Origin: Rhizobium halophilum
GTDB taxonomy: Bacteria; Pseudomonadota; Alphaproteobacteria; Rhizobiales; Rhizobiaceae
DNA: 64,000 bases
NCBI RefSeq assembly: GCF_021648825.1
Contig: NZ_JAKJHS010000008.1
Coordinates: forward strand, 141,194 to 205,193
Direction of reading: 5' to 3'
Shown piece after piece: positions 8,868 to 19,468 of this stretch (positions are counted from its first letter, which is position 1; every line of letters starts with the position of its first letter). Position numbers and translations under genes: made by a program. The notes under the pieces are model-generated. The model was not told where the DNA came from and ran no database searches. It saw nothing but the letters and a program-made list of their open reading frames with translations.

Positions 8868-9404
8868 CTATTCCGTCTCCGGGGCCGACAGATGATTGGC
8901 AACGGAAGCCTTGAGCCGGCCAATGTTCATCCAAAGAGACTGGACCACTTCATCTCCGGTGTCCTCCAGTAGCTCTCGAAGCCACTCTTCGTGCGCGGCG
9001 GCCATCGTGAGGAAGCGGTCGACGCCAGCGGGAGTGAGTTGCGCCACCGTAACGCGACGATCCTTGTCCGGCGTAACCCGCCTGATCAATCCGTCCGCCT
9101 CCAGGCGCTCGACAAGGCCAGTAACATTCCCGTTGGTGACCATTGTGCGTTTTGATAGCTCACCGAGCCGCAGCCCGTCTTCCTCTCGATAAAGCTGCGC
9201 CATCAGGTCGAATTGAGGAAGCGTTGCCCCGAACTCGGATCTGAGCCGTCGCCGAATCTCGTTGGTGATCAACCGGGTCGTGGAAAGCATACGTAGCCAA
9301 AGCCTGGTCTCCGGCTTGTTGCGACCGTTCGGGCCGTGCACAATCATCTCCAGATCCGCGCTGGCTGCTTCGTTGTCCACCATGTCCTCGGTCGTCCTCT
9401 CCAT
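8868..9404 (-). CDS. MarR-family regulator of the 2-aminobenzoyl-CoA pathway
   Basis: Winged-helix regulator of about 178 residues. The core shows LPQFDLMAQLYREEDGLRLGELSKRTMVTNGNVTGLVERL and the wing DKDRRVTVAQLTPAG, both typical of MarR. It is divergent from abmA at 9551 and separated by an AT-rich region holding a palindrome, as expected for an autoregulating repressor relieved by a CoA thioester or aromatic acid. The start is uncertain: in-frame starts also occur at 9485 and 9383; 9404 was chosen because homologous domains begin about 25 residues before the first helix. Confidence 0.85.
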   Translation of the reverse strand: MERTTEDMVDNEAASADLEMIVHGPNGRNKPETRLWLRMLSTTRLITNEIRRRLRSEFGATLPQFDLMAQLYREEDGLRLGELSKRTMVTNGNVTGLVERLEADGLIRRVTPDKDRRVTVAQLTPAGVDRFLTMAAAHEEWLRELLEDTGDEVVQSLWMNIGRLKASVANHLSAPETE

Positions 9405-9502
9405 CGATCGACTGTTACGAAGCGCCCTTCCGAATGTCAAAGGCGGCAGGTGTATCGGCGTCCCCCTCATAAACGGCTTGACCATCTAGCGGCGCCCCAT
9501 AT

Positions 9503-9518
9503 AGTTTAAACTTAAAAT
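9503..9518. promoter_or_regulatory. Candidate MarR operator upstream of abmA
   Basis: Contains the perfect 10-bp palindrome AGTTTAAACT (9503-9512) overlapping AAACTTAAAAT (9508-9518), the reverse complement of an 11-mer found in the ligase/formamidase divergent region. The AT-rich block stands out from the surrounding GC-rich DNA. Confidence 0.5.
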
Positions 9519-9550
9519 AAAAGAATGGAAACATCAGGAGGAACAGCTTC

Positions 9551-11863
9551 ATGCGCATCGTCTGCATCGGCGGCGGCCCGGCGGGGCTCTATTTCGCGCT
9601 CCTGATGAAGAAGCAGAACCCTGCGCACGAGATTTCGGTCGTCGAGCGCAATCGCCCCTACGACACGTTCGGCTGGGGCGTCGTCTTTTCCGATGCGACC
9701 ATGGAGGCGATGCGCGCTTGGGATCCGGAGAGTGCGGCCGAGATCGAGGACGCCTTCAACCACTGGGACGATATCGAGGTCTGGTTCAAGGGTACCCGCC
9801 AGCGTACCTCCGGCCACGGCTTTGTCGGCATTGGCCGCAAGAAGCTTCTCAACATCCTGCAACGCCGTTGCGAGGCGCTCGGAGTTGAACTGGTTTTCGA
9901 GACGGATGTCGCGAGCGACCTCGACTATGCGGATGCGGATCTCGTCATCGCCTCGGACGGCTTCAATTCGAAGATCCGCAACCGGTATCAGGAGGTTTTC
10001 GAACCCGACCTCGTGACACGGCCGAACCGCTACATCTGGCTCGGCACCAATAAGCTCTACGATGCCTTCACCTTCGATTTCCGCAAGACGGATCACGGCT
10101 GGTTCCAGGCGCACATCTACAAGTTCGACGACAAGACTTCGACCTTCATCGTCGAGACCACCGAGGATGCCTACGAAAAGCACGGTCTCGGCCAGATGGA
10201 CCAGCAGGGTTCGATCGACTTCTGCCAAAACCTCTTTTCCGAGGTACTGGACGGCGCCGAACTGATGACCAATGCCCGCCACCTGCGGGGTTCCGCGTGG
10301 TTGAACTTCAACCGCCTGATCTGCGGCAAGTGGAGCCATTTCAATGGTCACTCGCACGTCGTGCTGATGGGCGACGCCGCCCATACCGCCCACTTCGCCA
10401 TCGGCTCGGGCACGAAACTCGCCATCGATGACGCGATCGAGCTCACGAACCAGTTCAACAGGCACGGCCATGCGAAGGAGCAGATCCCGGCGGTTCTGGA
10501 GGACTACGAGGAAATCCGCCGCGTCGACGTCGCCCGCATACAGAATGCCGCCCGTAACGCGATGGAATGGTTCGAGGTCGTCGGCAGGCGCTATGCCGAT
10601 ACGCTGCCGCCCGAACAGTTCATGTATTCTATGCTGACCCGGTCGCAGCGCATCAGCCATGAGAACCTGCGGCTGCGCGACAAGGCGTGGCTCGAGGGCT
10701 ACGAGCGCTGGTTCGCCGGTCAGGCAGGTGTCGAACCGTCAGCCGAAGGCCGGGTGCCGCCTCCGATGTTCACGCCTTATACGATGCGCAGGGTGACGCT
10801 GAAGAACCGCATCGTCATGTCGCCGATGGCGATGTACTCGGCCAAGGACGGCCTGCTCGACGATTTCCATCTCGTGCATCTGGGCGCCCGCGCGCTCGGC
10901 GGCGCAGCACTCGTCTTCGGCGAAATGACCTGCGTGTCGCCGGACGCCCGAATCACCCCCGGCTGCCTCGGCCTGTGGAACGAGAAGCAGGCGGAGGGTT
11001 GGAAGCGATTTGTGGATTTCGTCCATGGCAACAGCACCGCGAAGGTGGGCATCCAGCTTGGCCATGCCGGGCGGAAGGGTGCCACGAATCTGGCATGGGA
11101 AGGGATCGACCAGCCGCTTCAGACGGGCGACTGGCCGCTGATCTCCGCCTCCGCCCTGCCCTACCTGAAGAACAGCCAGGTTCCGAAAGCGATGGACCGC
11201 GCGGACATGGATCGGGTGAAGACCGATTTTGTGCGCGCCACCGAGCTTGCCGTGACCGCCGGCGCCGATTGGCTGGAGCTTCACTGCGCGCACGGCTACC
11301 TGCTCTCGAGCTTCCTGTCGCCGCTGACCAACCGTCGAACCGACGAATATGGCGGCAGCCACGAGAACCGCGCCCGCTACCCGCTGGAGATCTTCAATGC
11401 CATTCGCGCCGTCTGGCCTGAGGATAAGCCAATCTCGGTGCGTCTCTCCTGCCACGACTGGTTCGAGGGCGGCAATACGCCAGACGACGCGGCGATCTTC
11501 GCGCAGATGTTCAAGGACGCCGGCGCCGACATGATCGACTGCTCGTCCGGCCAGGTCTGGAAGGAAGAAAAGCCGGTCTACGGCCGCCTTTTCCAGACGC
11601 CGTTCTCCGACAAGATCCGCAACGAGGTTGGCATCCCCACCATTGCCGTCGGGGCAATTTCCGAGGCGGACCACGCCAATTCGGTGATCGCCGCGGGCCG
11701 CGCCGATCTCTGCGCTGTCGCCCGTCCGCATCTCGCCGATCCGGCCTGGGTGCTGCACGAGGCAGCGCGCATCGGGCTCACCGACATCGCCTGGCCGAAG
11801 CAGTACTATTCCGGCAAGCAGCAATACGAGACCAATCTGGCGCGTGCCGCAGCAACGAAGTGA
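9551..11863 (+). CDS. abmA: 2-aminobenzoyl-CoA monooxygenase/reductase (bifunctional flavoprotein; salicylyl-CoA 5-hydroxylase family)
   Basis: 770 residues in two flavin modules. The N-terminal half (about 1-385) is a class A FAD monooxygenase with [14 protein letters not shown] at the start and the [22 protein letters not shown] motif near 280. The C-terminal half (about 395-765) is an Old Yellow Enzyme-like FMN reductase ([21 protein letters not shown] start, then [15 protein letters not shown] and RTDEYGGS). This fusion matches the Azoarcus enzyme that hydroxylates and then reduces 2-aminobenzoyl-CoA to a non-aromatic ring. AGGAGGAACAG lies before the ATG. It begins the catabolic operon and is matched by a CoA ligase and beta-oxidation enzymes. 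A salicylyl-CoA substrate is the main alternative. Confidence 0.88.
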   Translation: MRIVCIGGGPAGLYFALLMKKQNPAHEISVVERNRPYDTFGWGVVFSDATMEAMRAWDPESAAEIEDAFNHWDDIEVWFKGTRQRTSGHGFVGIGRKKLLNILQRRCEALGVELVFETDVASDLDYADADLVIASDGFNSKIRNRYQEVFEPDLVTRPNRYIWLGTNKLYDAFTFDFRKTDHGWFQAHIYKFDDKTSTFIVETTEDAYEKHGLGQMDQQGSIDFCQNLFSEVLDGAELMTNARHLRGSAWLNFNRLICGKWSHFNGHSHVVLMGDAAHTAHFAIGSGTKLAIDDAIELTNQFNRHGHAKEQIPAVLEDYEEIRRVDVARIQNAARNAMEWFEVVGRRYADTLPPEQFMYSMLTRSQRISHENLRLRDKAWLEGYERWFAGQAGVEPSAEGRVPPPMFTPYTMRRVTLKNRIVMSPMAMYSAKDGLLDDFHLVHLGARALGGAALVFGEMTCVSPDARITPGCLGLWNEKQAEGWKRFVDFVHGNSTAKVGIQLGHAGRKGATNLAWEGIDQPLQTGDWPLISASALPYLKNSQVPKAMDRADMDRVKTDFVRATELAVTAGADWLELHCAHGYLLSSFLSPLTNRRTDEYGGSHENRARYPLEIFNAIRAVWPEDKPISVRLSCHDWFEGGNTPDDAAIFAQMFKDAGADMIDCSSGQVWKEEKPVYGRLFQTPFSDKIRNEVGIPTIAVGAISEADHANSVIAAGRADLCAVARPHLADPAWVLHEAARIGLTDIAWPKQYYSGKQQYETNLARAAATK

Positions 11864-11873
11864 GGATCGGCTG

Positions 11874-12665
11874 ATGGATGCAGCGCGCAAGCTGGACGGG
11901 CGTCATGCGCTGGTGACAGGTGCCGGCAGCGGCATCGGTGCTGCCATCGCCACGGCACTGGTCGAGGCCGGTGCGAGGGTCACCCTGGCCGGACGCCGCG
12001 CAGAACCGCTGAAGGCGCTCGCCGAACGACTTGGCGTTTCGCAGGTTCACGTGGCTCATGGCTTCGACGTCACAAGCGAGACGGCTGTTGCGGGGGGCAT
12101 GAAGACCGCCCGCGCCGCATTTGGCCCCTTGGACATCCTCATAAACAATGCCGGCGAGGCGCCCAGCGCTCCATTCGAGAAGACCTCGCTGGACATGTGG
12201 AACCACGTCCTGGCGGTCGATCTGACTGGAGCCTTCCTCGTCACGCAGGCTGCCCTTCCAGACCTGAAGTCGCGCGGCGACGGTGCCCGTATCATCAACA
12301 TCGCCTCCACCGCCGGCCTCACCGGCTATGCCTATGTTTCGGCCTATACGGCGGCAAAGCATGGCGTCATCGGCCTGACGCGCTCATTGGCGCTGGAACT
12401 CGCGAAGACAGGCATCACCGTCAACGCGGTCTGCCCCGGCTTTACGGATACGCCGCTGATCGCGCAGGCGATCGAAACGATCGTCGCGAAGACCGGCCGC
12501 AGCCAGGAAGACGCGATGAAGGAATTCACGAAAAGCAATCCGCAGGGACGGCTGATCCGGCCGGAAGAAGTCGCAGACGCCGTTCTGTGGCTGGCATCGC
12601 CCGCTGCGGCTTCAATCAACGGCCAGGCGATCGCGATCGCCGGCGGGGAGGTATTGGCGGGATGA
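11874..12665 (+). CDS. SDR-family 3-hydroxyacyl-CoA-type dehydrogenase of the pathway
   Basis: Short-chain dehydrogenase, 263 residues: NAD-binding TGAGSGIG near residue 19, NNAG near 92, catalytic Ser in IASTAG and YTAAK (Tyr/Lys) near 158-162. The ATG at 11874 follows GAGG and lies 10 bases after abmA. Within this operon it most likely oxidises or reduces a hydroxy group on the dearomatised ring or on the ring-opened acyl-CoA. The individual step is inference. Confidence 0.85.
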   Translation: MDAARKLDGRHALVTGAGSGIGAAIATALVEAGARVTLAGRRAEPLKALAERLGVSQVHVAHGFDVTSETAVAGGMKTARAAFGPLDILINNAGEAPSAPFEKTSLDMWNHVLAVDLTGAFLVTQAALPDLKSRGDGARIINIASTAGLTGYAYVSAYTAAKHGVIGLTRSLALELAKTGITVNAVCPGFTDTPLIAQAIETIVAKTGRSQEDAMKEFTKSNPQGRLIRPEEVADAVLWLASPAAASINGQAIAIAGGEVLAG

Positions 12666-13507
12666 GCACGGTTTCAATGGCAGGGCACCTGCGCCCGTTC
12701 AAGGATTATCAGGCGCAGCATTTCCTCTGGGAGGTCAGCGCCGATGGGCGGGTCGCCACGATCCGGCTGAACCGGCCAGAGCGTAAGAACCCGCTTACAT
12801 TTGAAAGCTATGCGGAGCTGCGAGACCTGTTCCGCGACCTTGCCTATGCGTCGGACGTCCGGGCCGTGGTCCTGACCGGAGCCGGCGGCAATTTCTCGTC
12901 CGGCGGTGACGTGTTCGAGATCATCGAACCACTGACGCAGATGGCGATGCCGGACCTCCTCGCCTTTACCCGGATGACCGGCGATCTGGTCAAGGCAATG
13001 AAGAAGTGCCCGCAGCCGATCATCGCGGCGGTGGACGGCATCTGCGCCGGCGCCGGCGCCATCCTGGCGATGGCCTCCGACCTGCGGCTTGCGACACCCG
13101 AGGCGAAGACGGCGTTCCTCTTTACCCGCGTGGGCCTTGCCGGAGCCGACATGGGCGCCTGTGGTATCCTGCCGCGCATCATCGGCCAGGGCCGTGCCGC
13201 GGAACTCCTCTTTACCGGCCGCGCCATGAGCGCCTCGGAAGGCCATGCCTGGGGCTTCTACAACGCGCTCCACGCGGCGGACAACGTCGAGGCCGAAGCA
13301 CTGAAGCTGGCGCAGTCGCTGGCGGACGGGCCATGGTTCGCCCACACGATGACGAAGACCATGCTGAACCAGGAATGGGCCATGGGCATCGACGAGATGA
13401 TCGAGTCGGAGGCGCAGGCGCAAGCCGTCTGCATGGCGACCAAGGATTTCCGCCGCGCCCTCGAAGCCTTTGCTGATAAGCGCAAGCCCGTCTTCGAGGG
13501 GAACTGA
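12662..13507 (+). CDS. Enoyl-CoA hydratase/isomerase family protein
   Basis: Crotonase-fold protein of 281 residues, starting at ATGA overlap with the SDR stop. Oxyanion-hole segments are visible: [19 protein letters not shown] near 62-80 and [20 protein letters not shown] near 123-142. Likely hydrates or hydrolytically opens the non-aromatic ring product of AbmA, comparable to ring-opening crotonases of other CoA-dependent aromatic pathways (inference from context). A longer upstream frame overlaps the SDR and was not used. Confidence 0.85.
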   Translation: MSTVSMAGHLRPFKDYQAQHFLWEVSADGRVATIRLNRPERKNPLTFESYAELRDLFRDLAYASDVRAVVLTGAGGNFSSGGDVFEIIEPLTQMAMPDLLAFTRMTGDLVKAMKKCPQPIIAAVDGICAGAGAILAMASDLRLATPEAKTAFLFTRVGLAGADMGACGILPRIIGQGRAAELLFTGRAMSASEGHAWGFYNALHAADNVEAEALKLAQSLADGPWFAHTMTKTMLNQEWAMGIDEMIESEAQAQAVCMATKDFRRALEAFADKRKPVFEGN

Positions 13508-13508
13508 C

Positions 13509-14708
13509 ATGGCGGCACCGACCCGGCTAACCGGTCCGACCCGCGAGCATCTCGACTGGCCCTTCTTCGACGACAGCCACCGTACGCTGGCGGCACGGCT
13601 CGACGCCTATACTGCATCGGGTGCGCTTTCCGCCATCGACCATGCCGACACCGATCGCGCCTGCCGCAACCTCGTTCGCTCGCTCGGAGAGGCCGGGCTA
13701 CTGGATGCGGCGACCGGCGCCGGTGGAACGCGCGCGATCGATTCCCGCGAAGCCTGCCTCACCCGCGAAACGCTTGCCTGGCATGACGGCCTCGCCGATT
13801 TCGCCTTCGCCATGCAGGGTCTCGGCACCGGCGCGATCGCGCTTTCCGTAACGGAGGAACTGCGTAGCACCGTGCTGCCGAAAGCGCAGAGCGGCGAATG
13901 GATCGCCGCCTTCGCGCTCTCCGAGAAGGACGCAGGCTCCGATGTCGCTGCCATGGCCTGCGCAGCGAACCGCGACGGCGATCACTATGTCCTCGACGGC
14001 GAGAAGACTTGGATCTCCAATGGCGGCATTGCCGACGTCTACACCGTCTTCGCTCGTACGGGCGAAGCGCCCGGAACCCGCGGCATCTCGGCATTTATCG
14101 TCTATGCCGATGATCCCGGCTTCTCGATCGCCGAACGAATTGACGTGATTGCGCCGCATCCGCTGGCGACCATCCGCTTCGAGAACTGCCGCATCCCCGC
14201 TGATAGGCTGCTCGGCAGTCCCGGCGAGGGTTTCAAGATCGCCATGCGCACGCTCGACATCTTCCGCGCATCAGTTGCCGCAGCCGCGGTCGGCTTCGCC
14301 CGCCGGGCCCTGAACGAGGCGCTTGTCCATGCGACGGCCCGTCCGATGTTCGGCAACCGCCTTTCCGACCTTCAGCTGACCCAGGCTGCATTCGGCGACA
14401 TGGCGGCGCAGATCGATGCCGCGGCTCTCCTGACCTATCGAGCCGCCTGGCGCCGCGACGTCCAGGCCCTGCCGACCACCAAGGAAGCAGCCATGGCGAA
14501 GATGGTCGCGACGGAGAACGCCCAGCAGGTGATCGACCGCGCCGTGCAGATGTTCGGCGGACGGGGCGTGAAGAGCGGCGAGATCGTCGAGAGCCTTTAT
14601 CGCGAAATCCGTGCGCTGCGGATCTACGAGGGCGCAACCGAAGTCCAGAAACTCATCATCGCGCGCGAACTCCTGAAAAGCGCGCCTCCGGAGAAGACGC
14701 ATGCATGA
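13509..14708 (+). CDS. Acyl-CoA dehydrogenase
   Basis: FAD-dependent acyl-CoA dehydrogenase of 399 residues. Visible are the flavin/substrate segment [21 protein letters not shown], and the C-terminal QMFGGRGV and [27 protein letters not shown], which includes the family's catalytic-glutamate region (YEG). It starts one base after the hydratase stop region and overlaps RidA by 8 bases. It would introduce an alpha-beta double bond into a ring-derived acyl-CoA. Confidence 0.88.
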   Translation: MAAPTRLTGPTREHLDWPFFDDSHRTLAARLDAYTASGALSAIDHADTDRACRNLVRSLGEAGLLDAATGAGGTRAIDSREACLTRETLAWHDGLADFAFAMQGLGTGAIALSVTEELRSTVLPKAQSGEWIAAFALSEKDAGSDVAAMACAANRDGDHYVLDGEKTWISNGGIADVYTVFARTGEAPGTRGISAFIVYADDPGFSIAERIDVIAPHPLATIRFENCRIPADRLLGSPGEGFKIAMRTLDIFRASVAAAAVGFARRALNEALVHATARPMFGNRLSDLQLTQAAFGDMAAQIDAAALLTYRAAWRRDVQALPTTKEAAMAKMVATENAQQVIDRAVQMFGGRGVKSGEIVESLYREIRALRIYEGATEVQKLIIARELLKSAPPEKTHA

Positions 14709-15096
14709 CATTCTTCAGCCCGAGGGTTGGGCGAAGCCGATCGGCTATTCCAACGGCGTGGCGGCACGCGGCCGGCAAGTCTATGTCGGCGGCCAGATCG
14801 GCTGGAACGGCCAGTGCCAGTTCGAGACGGACGATTTCGTCGAGCAGGTCCGCCAGACGCTGAAGAACGTCGTTGCAGTCCTCGCCGCCGGCGGTGCGGG
14901 CCCCGAGCACGTGACGACCATGACCTGGTACTTCACTGACAAGGCGGAGTATCTCGCCAACCTGAAGGGGATCGGGCAGGCCTATCGCGAAATCATGGGC
15001 AAGAACTTCCCTGCCATGGCCGCCATGCAGGTGACGGCCCTCATCGAGGACCGCGCCAAGATCGAGATCCAGGCCATCGCCGTCGTTCCGGAGTAA
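14701..15096 (+). CDS. RidA/YjgF-family deaminase
   Basis: 131-residue member of the Rid family, which hydrolyse enamines/imines to ketones plus ammonia. The trimer-forming fold is indicated by YVGGQIGWN near the N-terminus, [25 protein letters not shown] in the middle and [25 protein letters not shown] at the end. Its place in an anthranilate operon makes sense: the dearomatised ring carries an enamine nitrogen that must be removed as ammonium. The ATG overlaps the acyl-CoA dehydrogenase end by 8 bases. Confidence 0.88.
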   Translation: MHDILQPEGWAKPIGYSNGVAARGRQVYVGGQIGWNGQCQFETDDFVEQVRQTLKNVVAVLAAGGAGPEHVTTMTWYFTDKAEYLANLKGIGQAYREIMGKNFPAMAAMQVTALIEDRAKIEIQAIAVVPE

Positions 15097-15100
15097 GCCA

Positions 15101-17077
15101 GTGGAAGCCGCCGCGATCCCTTTCTCCGAAACTGTACGCGGCGAGATCCAGGGCGATGTTCTCGTCGTCATCATTGACAATCCGCCGGTCAATGCGCTCT
15201 CTGCCGATGTCCGCTCTGGCCTCGTGGCGGCACTGGACCGTGCCGGTGGTGACGCCGGCATCATTGGGCTCGTCATAACCGGAGCCGGGAAAACCTTCAT
15301 TGGCGGCGCCGACATCCGTGAATTCGGACAGCCGCCGGCGGAGCCGAACCTGCCGACGGTCCTAGAGCGGATCGAACATTCTGCGAAACCAACCGTCGCG
15401 GCCATCAACGGCGCAGCCCTCGGAGGCGGCCTGGAGGTCGCGCTCGGCTGCCACTACAGGGTGGCGTCTTCGGCTGCGCAGATGGGGCTCCCCGAAGTGA
15501 AGCTCGGCATCGTGCCGGGTGCGGGCGGTACCCAGCGCCTGCCCCGGCTGATCGGCATCCCTGCGTCAATCGACCTGATCGGCAGCGGCCGCAGCGTGAA
15601 GGCGAAGGAAGCGCACGAACTCGGCCTGATCGATGAAATCGCGGATGCCGGCCTGCAGGAGGCAGCCCTTGCGGCCGTTCGGCGAAATACCGGCCAAGAC
15701 CCGCGCCGGACCGGCCAATTGGCGGTTCGGGCCACCGACAGCGCCGCCGTCGAAAAGGCGAAGACGAGGATCCTTGCCAAGGCACGCGGGCAACAGGCCC
15801 CCGCCCAAGCCATCCGCCTCGTGGAAGCGGCCGCGCGGCCGCTCGCCGAAGGCTTGGCCGACGAGCGGGCCACTTTCCTCAAGCTCCGCGAGAGCAGCGA
15901 GGCCGCCGCATTGCGCCATGTCTTCTTTGCGGAACGGCAGGCATCGAAGGTGGAGGATCTGGAGGGTGTTTCCCCTCGCCCTGTCGAGACGATCGGCATC
16001 GCCGGCCTCGGCCTTATGGGAAGCGGCATCGCAGTGGCTGCACTCGCTGCAGGTTGCCGGGTGATCGGACTTGACCGCGACGATGAGGCAGCGGCCAGGG
16101 GTCGCGAACGCATCCTCGGACTTCTGCAGAAGAACCTCTCGGCTGGACGGATCGATCAGACGGCCTTCGACGCGCAGGAAAGCCGCCTCTCAGTCACGGC
16201 AACCGATGCCGATCTTGCTCCCTGCGATCTCGTGATCGAGGCGGTGTTCGACGATCTCGACGTCAAGATCGACCTCTTCCGCCGCCTGGACAAGGTCATT
16301 CGGCCGGATGCCATCCTCGCCACCAACACCAGCTACCTGAACCCTGACGAGATCGCCGCTGCCACGGCCCACCCGGAGCGCGTGCTCGGCCTGCACTTCT
16401 TCTCGCCGGCGCATGTCATGCGGTTGCTGGAGGTCGTGCGCTGCGCCCGCACGGCGCCCGACGTCCTGGCGACCGGGCTTGCGGTGGCGAAGAAACTCCG
16501 AAAACTCGCAATCGTCACCGGGGTCACCGAAGGCTTCATCGGCAACAGTATCTTCTCCGCCTATCGGCGCGAAGCCGAGTTCTTACTGGAGGACGGCGCC
16601 CTGCCGCACGAGATCGACGCGGCGCTGGAAGAGTATGGGTTCCCGATGGGTCTCTTCGCCGTCTACGATATGGCGGGACTGGAGATCGCCTGGGCGCGAC
16701 GCAAGCGACAGGCAGCAACGCGCGATCCGTTAGAGCGCTACGTCGAGATTGCGGACCGGCTCTGCGAAGCCGGCCGGCTTGGCCAGAAAATCGGACGCGG
16801 CTGGTATGCCTATCCCGAGGGGAAGCGACAGGTCGACCCTGTGGTTACCGACATCATCGCGCAGTGTCGTGCGAAAAAGGGCATCACGCCCCGCAGCTTC
16901 ATCGCCAGCGAGATTATCGACCGCCTGCTCGTCGCCATGGCGGAAGAAGGCAAAAAGCTCATCGAGGAAGGCATTGCCGCTCGCGAGAGCGACATCGATC
17001 TCGTGATGATCAACGGGTACGGCTTTCCGGCCCACAAGGGCGGGCCCATGTTCGCCGCTACTCAGACGCCGAGATAA
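15101..17077 (+). CDS. FadB-like bifunctional enoyl-CoA hydratase / 3-hydroxyacyl-CoA dehydrogenase, C-terminus apparently clipped
   Basis: 658 residues with a GTG start 4 bases after RidA. The N-terminal crotonase domain (about 10-190) shows ITGAGKTFIGGADIREFG and INGAALGGGLEVALGC. The NAD-binding fold begins near 295 (GIAGLGLMGSGIAVAALAAG), followed by the two C-terminal 3HCDH helices. Relatives normally continue roughly 40-50 residues beyond the GYGFP-HKGGPM motif; here the protein ends ten residues later (FAATQTPR) inside the 3' end of the convergent livF gene. It completes beta-oxidation of the ring-opened product. Activity of the shortened form is uncertain. Confidence 0.85.
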   Translation: MEAAAIPFSETVRGEIQGDVLVVIIDNPPVNALSADVRSGLVAALDRAGGDAGIIGLVITGAGKTFIGGADIREFGQPPAEPNLPTVLERIEHSAKPTVAAINGAALGGGLEVALGCHYRVASSAAQMGLPEVKLGIVPGAGGTQRLPRLIGIPASIDLIGSGRSVKAKEAHELGLIDEIADAGLQEAALAAVRRNTGQDPRRTGQLAVRATDSAAVEKAKTRILAKARGQQAPAQAIRLVEAAARPLAEGLADERATFLKLRESSEAAALRHVFFAERQASKVEDLEGVSPRPVETIGIAGLGLMGSGIAVAALAAGCRVIGLDRDDEAAARGRERILGLLQKNLSAGRIDQTAFDAQESRLSVTATDADLAPCDLVIEAVFDDLDVKIDLFRRLDKVIRPDAILATNTSYLNPDEIAAATAHPERVLGLHFFSPAHVMRLLEVVRCARTAPDVLATGLAVAKKLRKLAIVTGVTEGFIGNSIFSAYRREAEFLLEDGALPHEIDAALEEYGFPMGLFAVYDMAGLEIAWARRKRQAATRDPLERYVEIADRLCEAGRLGQKIGRGWYAYPEGKRQVDPVVTDIIAQCRAKKGITPRSFIASEIIDRLLVAMAEEGKKLIEEGIAARESDIDLVMINGYGFPAHKGGPMFAATQTPR

Positions 17078-17745
17078 CGGTCCTGCAGGTCGGCGGACAG
17101 TTCCGCCGGCGTTCCATGCCAGGCGCTCCGTCCGTTTTCCAGAATGACGCAGCGGTCGGCGACCGGCAGCAGTTCCGACAGCGTCTTGTCGACAACCAGG
17201 ATGGAGAGCCCCTCGGCCTTCAGCTTGCGGATTGCTGCCCAGATGTCCTGCCGGATCACGGGTGCCAGGCCTTCGGTCGCCTCGTCGAGGATCAGCAGGC
17301 GCGGATTGGTCATCAGCGCACGGCCGATTGCCAGCATCTGCTGCTCCCCGCCAGAGAGCGACCGTGCCATCTGCGCGTGACGCTCGGCAAGGCGGGGGAA
17401 AAGGTCATTGACGCGCTCCAGGCTCCACGCGCCGGGCCGTGCGGCCGCAATCAGGTTTTCATGTACCGTGAGGTTTGGAAAGCACCGCCGCCCCTCCGGC
17501 ACCAGCCCGATGCCGAGCTTGGCGACGCGATGCGACGGCTTGCCCTTGAGGTCAGTCCCCGCAAGCCGGACGGATCCGGCACGTGGCGGGTTGAGGTTGC
17601 AGATCGCCCGGATGGTCGTCGTCTTGCCCATGCCATTGCGACCCATGAGAGCGACGGCCTGCCCTTCCTCGACCGCCAGATCGACCCCGAACAGCGCTTG
17701 GCTTGCGCCATACGAGGCTTCTATCTTGGAAACATCGAGCAGCAT
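17062..17745 (-). CDS. livF: Branched-chain amino acid/aromatic acid ABC transporter ATP-binding protein LivF
   Basis: 227-residue ATPase with Walker A GRNGMGKTT near 34-42, LSGGEQQML near 130 and Walker B LLILDEATEGLAP. It is the last gene of the ligase-binding protein-livHMGF operon; its ATG shares one base with the livG stop (TGATG). The 3' end overlaps the convergent FadB-like gene by 16 bases. In this context the transporter probably imports anthranilate or another aromatic acid rather than leucine (inference). Confidence 0.9.
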   Translation of the reverse strand: MLLDVSKIEASYGASQALFGVDLAVEEGQAVALMGRNGMGKTTTIRAICNLNPPRAGSVRLAGTDLKGKPSHRVAKLGIGLVPEGRRCFPNLTVHENLIAAARPGAWSLERVNDLFPRLAERHAQMARSLSGGEQQMLAIGRALMTNPRLLILDEATEGLAPVIRQDIWAAIRKLKAEGLSILVVDKTLSELLPVADRCVILENGRSAWHGTPAELSADLQDRYLGV

Positions 17746-18494
17746 CAGGCGTGGTCTCCCAGATAGGCAGTCCGGACAGCGGGGTCACGCCGGATCTCCT
17801 CAACCGTGCCGGTCGCGATGACGCGACCGTAGACCAGCACGGAAATCCGGTCCGCCAGCGCGAAAACGGCATCCATGTCGTGCTCCACGAGCAGGATCGG
17901 AGCTTCCTGCCGGAGGCTGTGGAGGAAGCCGGTCAAGGCTTTCGATCCTTCCGGTCCCATGCCGGCCATTGGCTCGTCGAGCAGGAAGGCCTTGGAACTG
18001 AGCGCCAGCGCGATGGCGATTTCCAGTTGCCGACGCTCGCCGTGCGACAGTTCGGCTGCGGGAATACGCGCCCGGTCCTGCAGGCCGACCCGCTCAAGCA
18101 TCGCCATGGAACGGTCGATCAGCGACGCGTCGCGCATCACCGGCTTGAAAAAACGGAAGCTCGATCCCTGCTGCGCCTGCACCGCCAGCATGACATTGCG
18201 CAATGCCGAGAAGTCGGGGGTCAGCGAGGATACCTGAAAGGTGCGGCCAAGCCCGAGCCGCGAGCGCTCTGCGACGCCGAGATGTCCGATATCCTTGCCG
18301 GCGAGGCGGATCGTGCCAGAATCCTGCCGCAGCGTACCGCAGATCTGGTGGATGAGCGTCGACTTGCCGGCGCCATTCGGCCCGATCAGCGCGTGGATTT
18401 CGCCGGGCTTCAGGTCGAGCGAGACATGATCCGTCGCTCTGAGTGCGCCGAAGCTCTTGACGATATCAGAGAGTTCAAGAACCGGTTCAGCCAT
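17745..18494 (-). CDS. livG: ABC transporter ATP-binding protein LivG
   Basis: 249-residue ATPase. Walker A GPNGAGKST near 37-45, signature LSHGERRQLEIA near 147, Walker B AFLLDEPMAGMGP, and the long LivG-type insertion after Walker A. It overlaps livM by 8 bases and livF by one base, so all are cotranslated. Pairs with LivF under the LivHM channel. Confidence 0.9.
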   Translation of the reverse strand: MAEPVLELSDIVKSFGALRATDHVSLDLKPGEIHALIGPNGAGKSTLIHQICGTLRQDSGTIRLAGKDIGHLGVAERSRLGLGRTFQVSSLTPDFSALRNVMLAVQAQQGSSFRFFKPVMRDASLIDRSMAMLERVGLQDRARIPAAELSHGERRQLEIAIALALSSKAFLLDEPMAGMGPEGSKALTGFLHSLRQEAPILLVEHDMDAVFALADRISVLVYGRVIATGTVEEIRRDPAVRTAYLGDHA

Positions 18495-19461
18495 GACGCG
18501 CCTTTCCGGCCAAGAGCCCTAGAAGCCCGCCGCGCGCGAAGAGCACGGTGCCGAGCAGGATCAGGCCGAGGAAGAACTGCCAGCGCTCCGTCAGCCCGCC
18601 GAGGACATATTCGAAGATCACGAACAAAGCCGCGCCCGCGAGAGGCCCGAACAACCGTCCCGTGCCGCCGAGGATGATCAGCACGATGAGTTCGCCCGAC
18701 ATGTGCCAAGACAGCATGGAGGGGCTGACGAAGCGGTTGAGATCGGCGAACAGCGCACCAGCAAGCCCCGTTAGGGCCGCGGAGATCGCGAAAGCCGTGA
18801 GGCGGATTCGATAGGGCGCAATACCGACGGTCGCGACGCGTACCTCATTCTGGCGCGCCGCCTGCAAGGCCGAACCGAAGCGGGAGCCGCGGATCAGCAC
18901 GAAGAGGCCGAGCGCGACGATCAGCACCGCATAGCAGATCAGGAAAAAGCTTACCGGCTTCATCGTATTGGCGCCCGGGAACTGGTTGCGCACCAGGATG
19001 GAAAGGCCATCTTCGCCGCCATAGGCCGGCCAGGAGATCGCGAAATAGTAGACCATCTGCGCGAAGGCGAGCGTGATCATGATGAAATAGACGCCGGACG
19101 TCCGAAGACTGATCAGGCCGATGAGGAGCCCCACAAGCCCTGCGACGAGCATCGCCACCAGCCAGATCAGCGGCATCTGATTGGTCCCGGACAAGCCAAG
19201 CAGGAGCGGATCACCGGAGAAAGCATGGGTAGCGAGGATGCCCGCGGCATATCCGCCGATGCCGAAGAAGGCCGCGTGGCCGAAGGACACGAGGCCGCCG
19301 AGCCCGAGCGCGAGGTTGAGGCCGGTTGCCGCTAGCGCCAGGATAGCGACGCGCGTCGCAAGCGTAACGTAGAACGGCTGGCCAAACGCATTGGCCATGA
19401 GCGGCACCGCGAGCAGCAGCGCAGCCAGGATCAGGTTGACGAGAGTTTCCCGGTTCAGCAT
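18487..19461 (-). CDS. livM: ABC transporter permease LivM
   Basis: Inner-membrane permease of 324 residues with eight or more hydrophobic segments and the family pattern GLVSFGHAAFFGIGGYAAG near 54-72 and GGTGRLFGPLAGA near 265. It sits 7 bases after livH and overlaps livG. One half of the heterodimeric channel. Confidence 0.9.
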   Translation of the reverse strand: MLNRETLVNLILAALLLAVPLMANAFGQPFYVTLATRVAILALAATGLNLALGLGGLVSFGHAAFFGIGGYAAGILATHAFSGDPLLLGLSGTNQMPLIWLVAMLVAGLVGLLIGLISLRTSGVYFIMITLAFAQMVYYFAISWPAYGGEDGLSILVRNQFPGANTMKPVSFFLICYAVLIVALGLFVLIRGSRFGSALQAARQNEVRVATVGIAPYRIRLTAFAISAALTGLAGALFADLNRFVSPSMLSWHMSGELIVLIILGGTGRLFGPLAGAALFVIFEYVLGGLTERWQFFLGLILLGTVLFARGGLLGLLAGKARHG

Positions 19462-19468
19462 CGCGGCC

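Noticed and set aside
9512..11890. Two antisense frames of about 380 residues over abmA
   Set aside because: Opposite strand of a gene with two recognisable flavin domains; no family resemblance or ribosome sites.
16864..18677. Overlapping plus-strand frames of about 300 and 324 residues
   Set aside because: Shadows of livF and livG; the real genes carry Walker and signature motifs on the minus strand.
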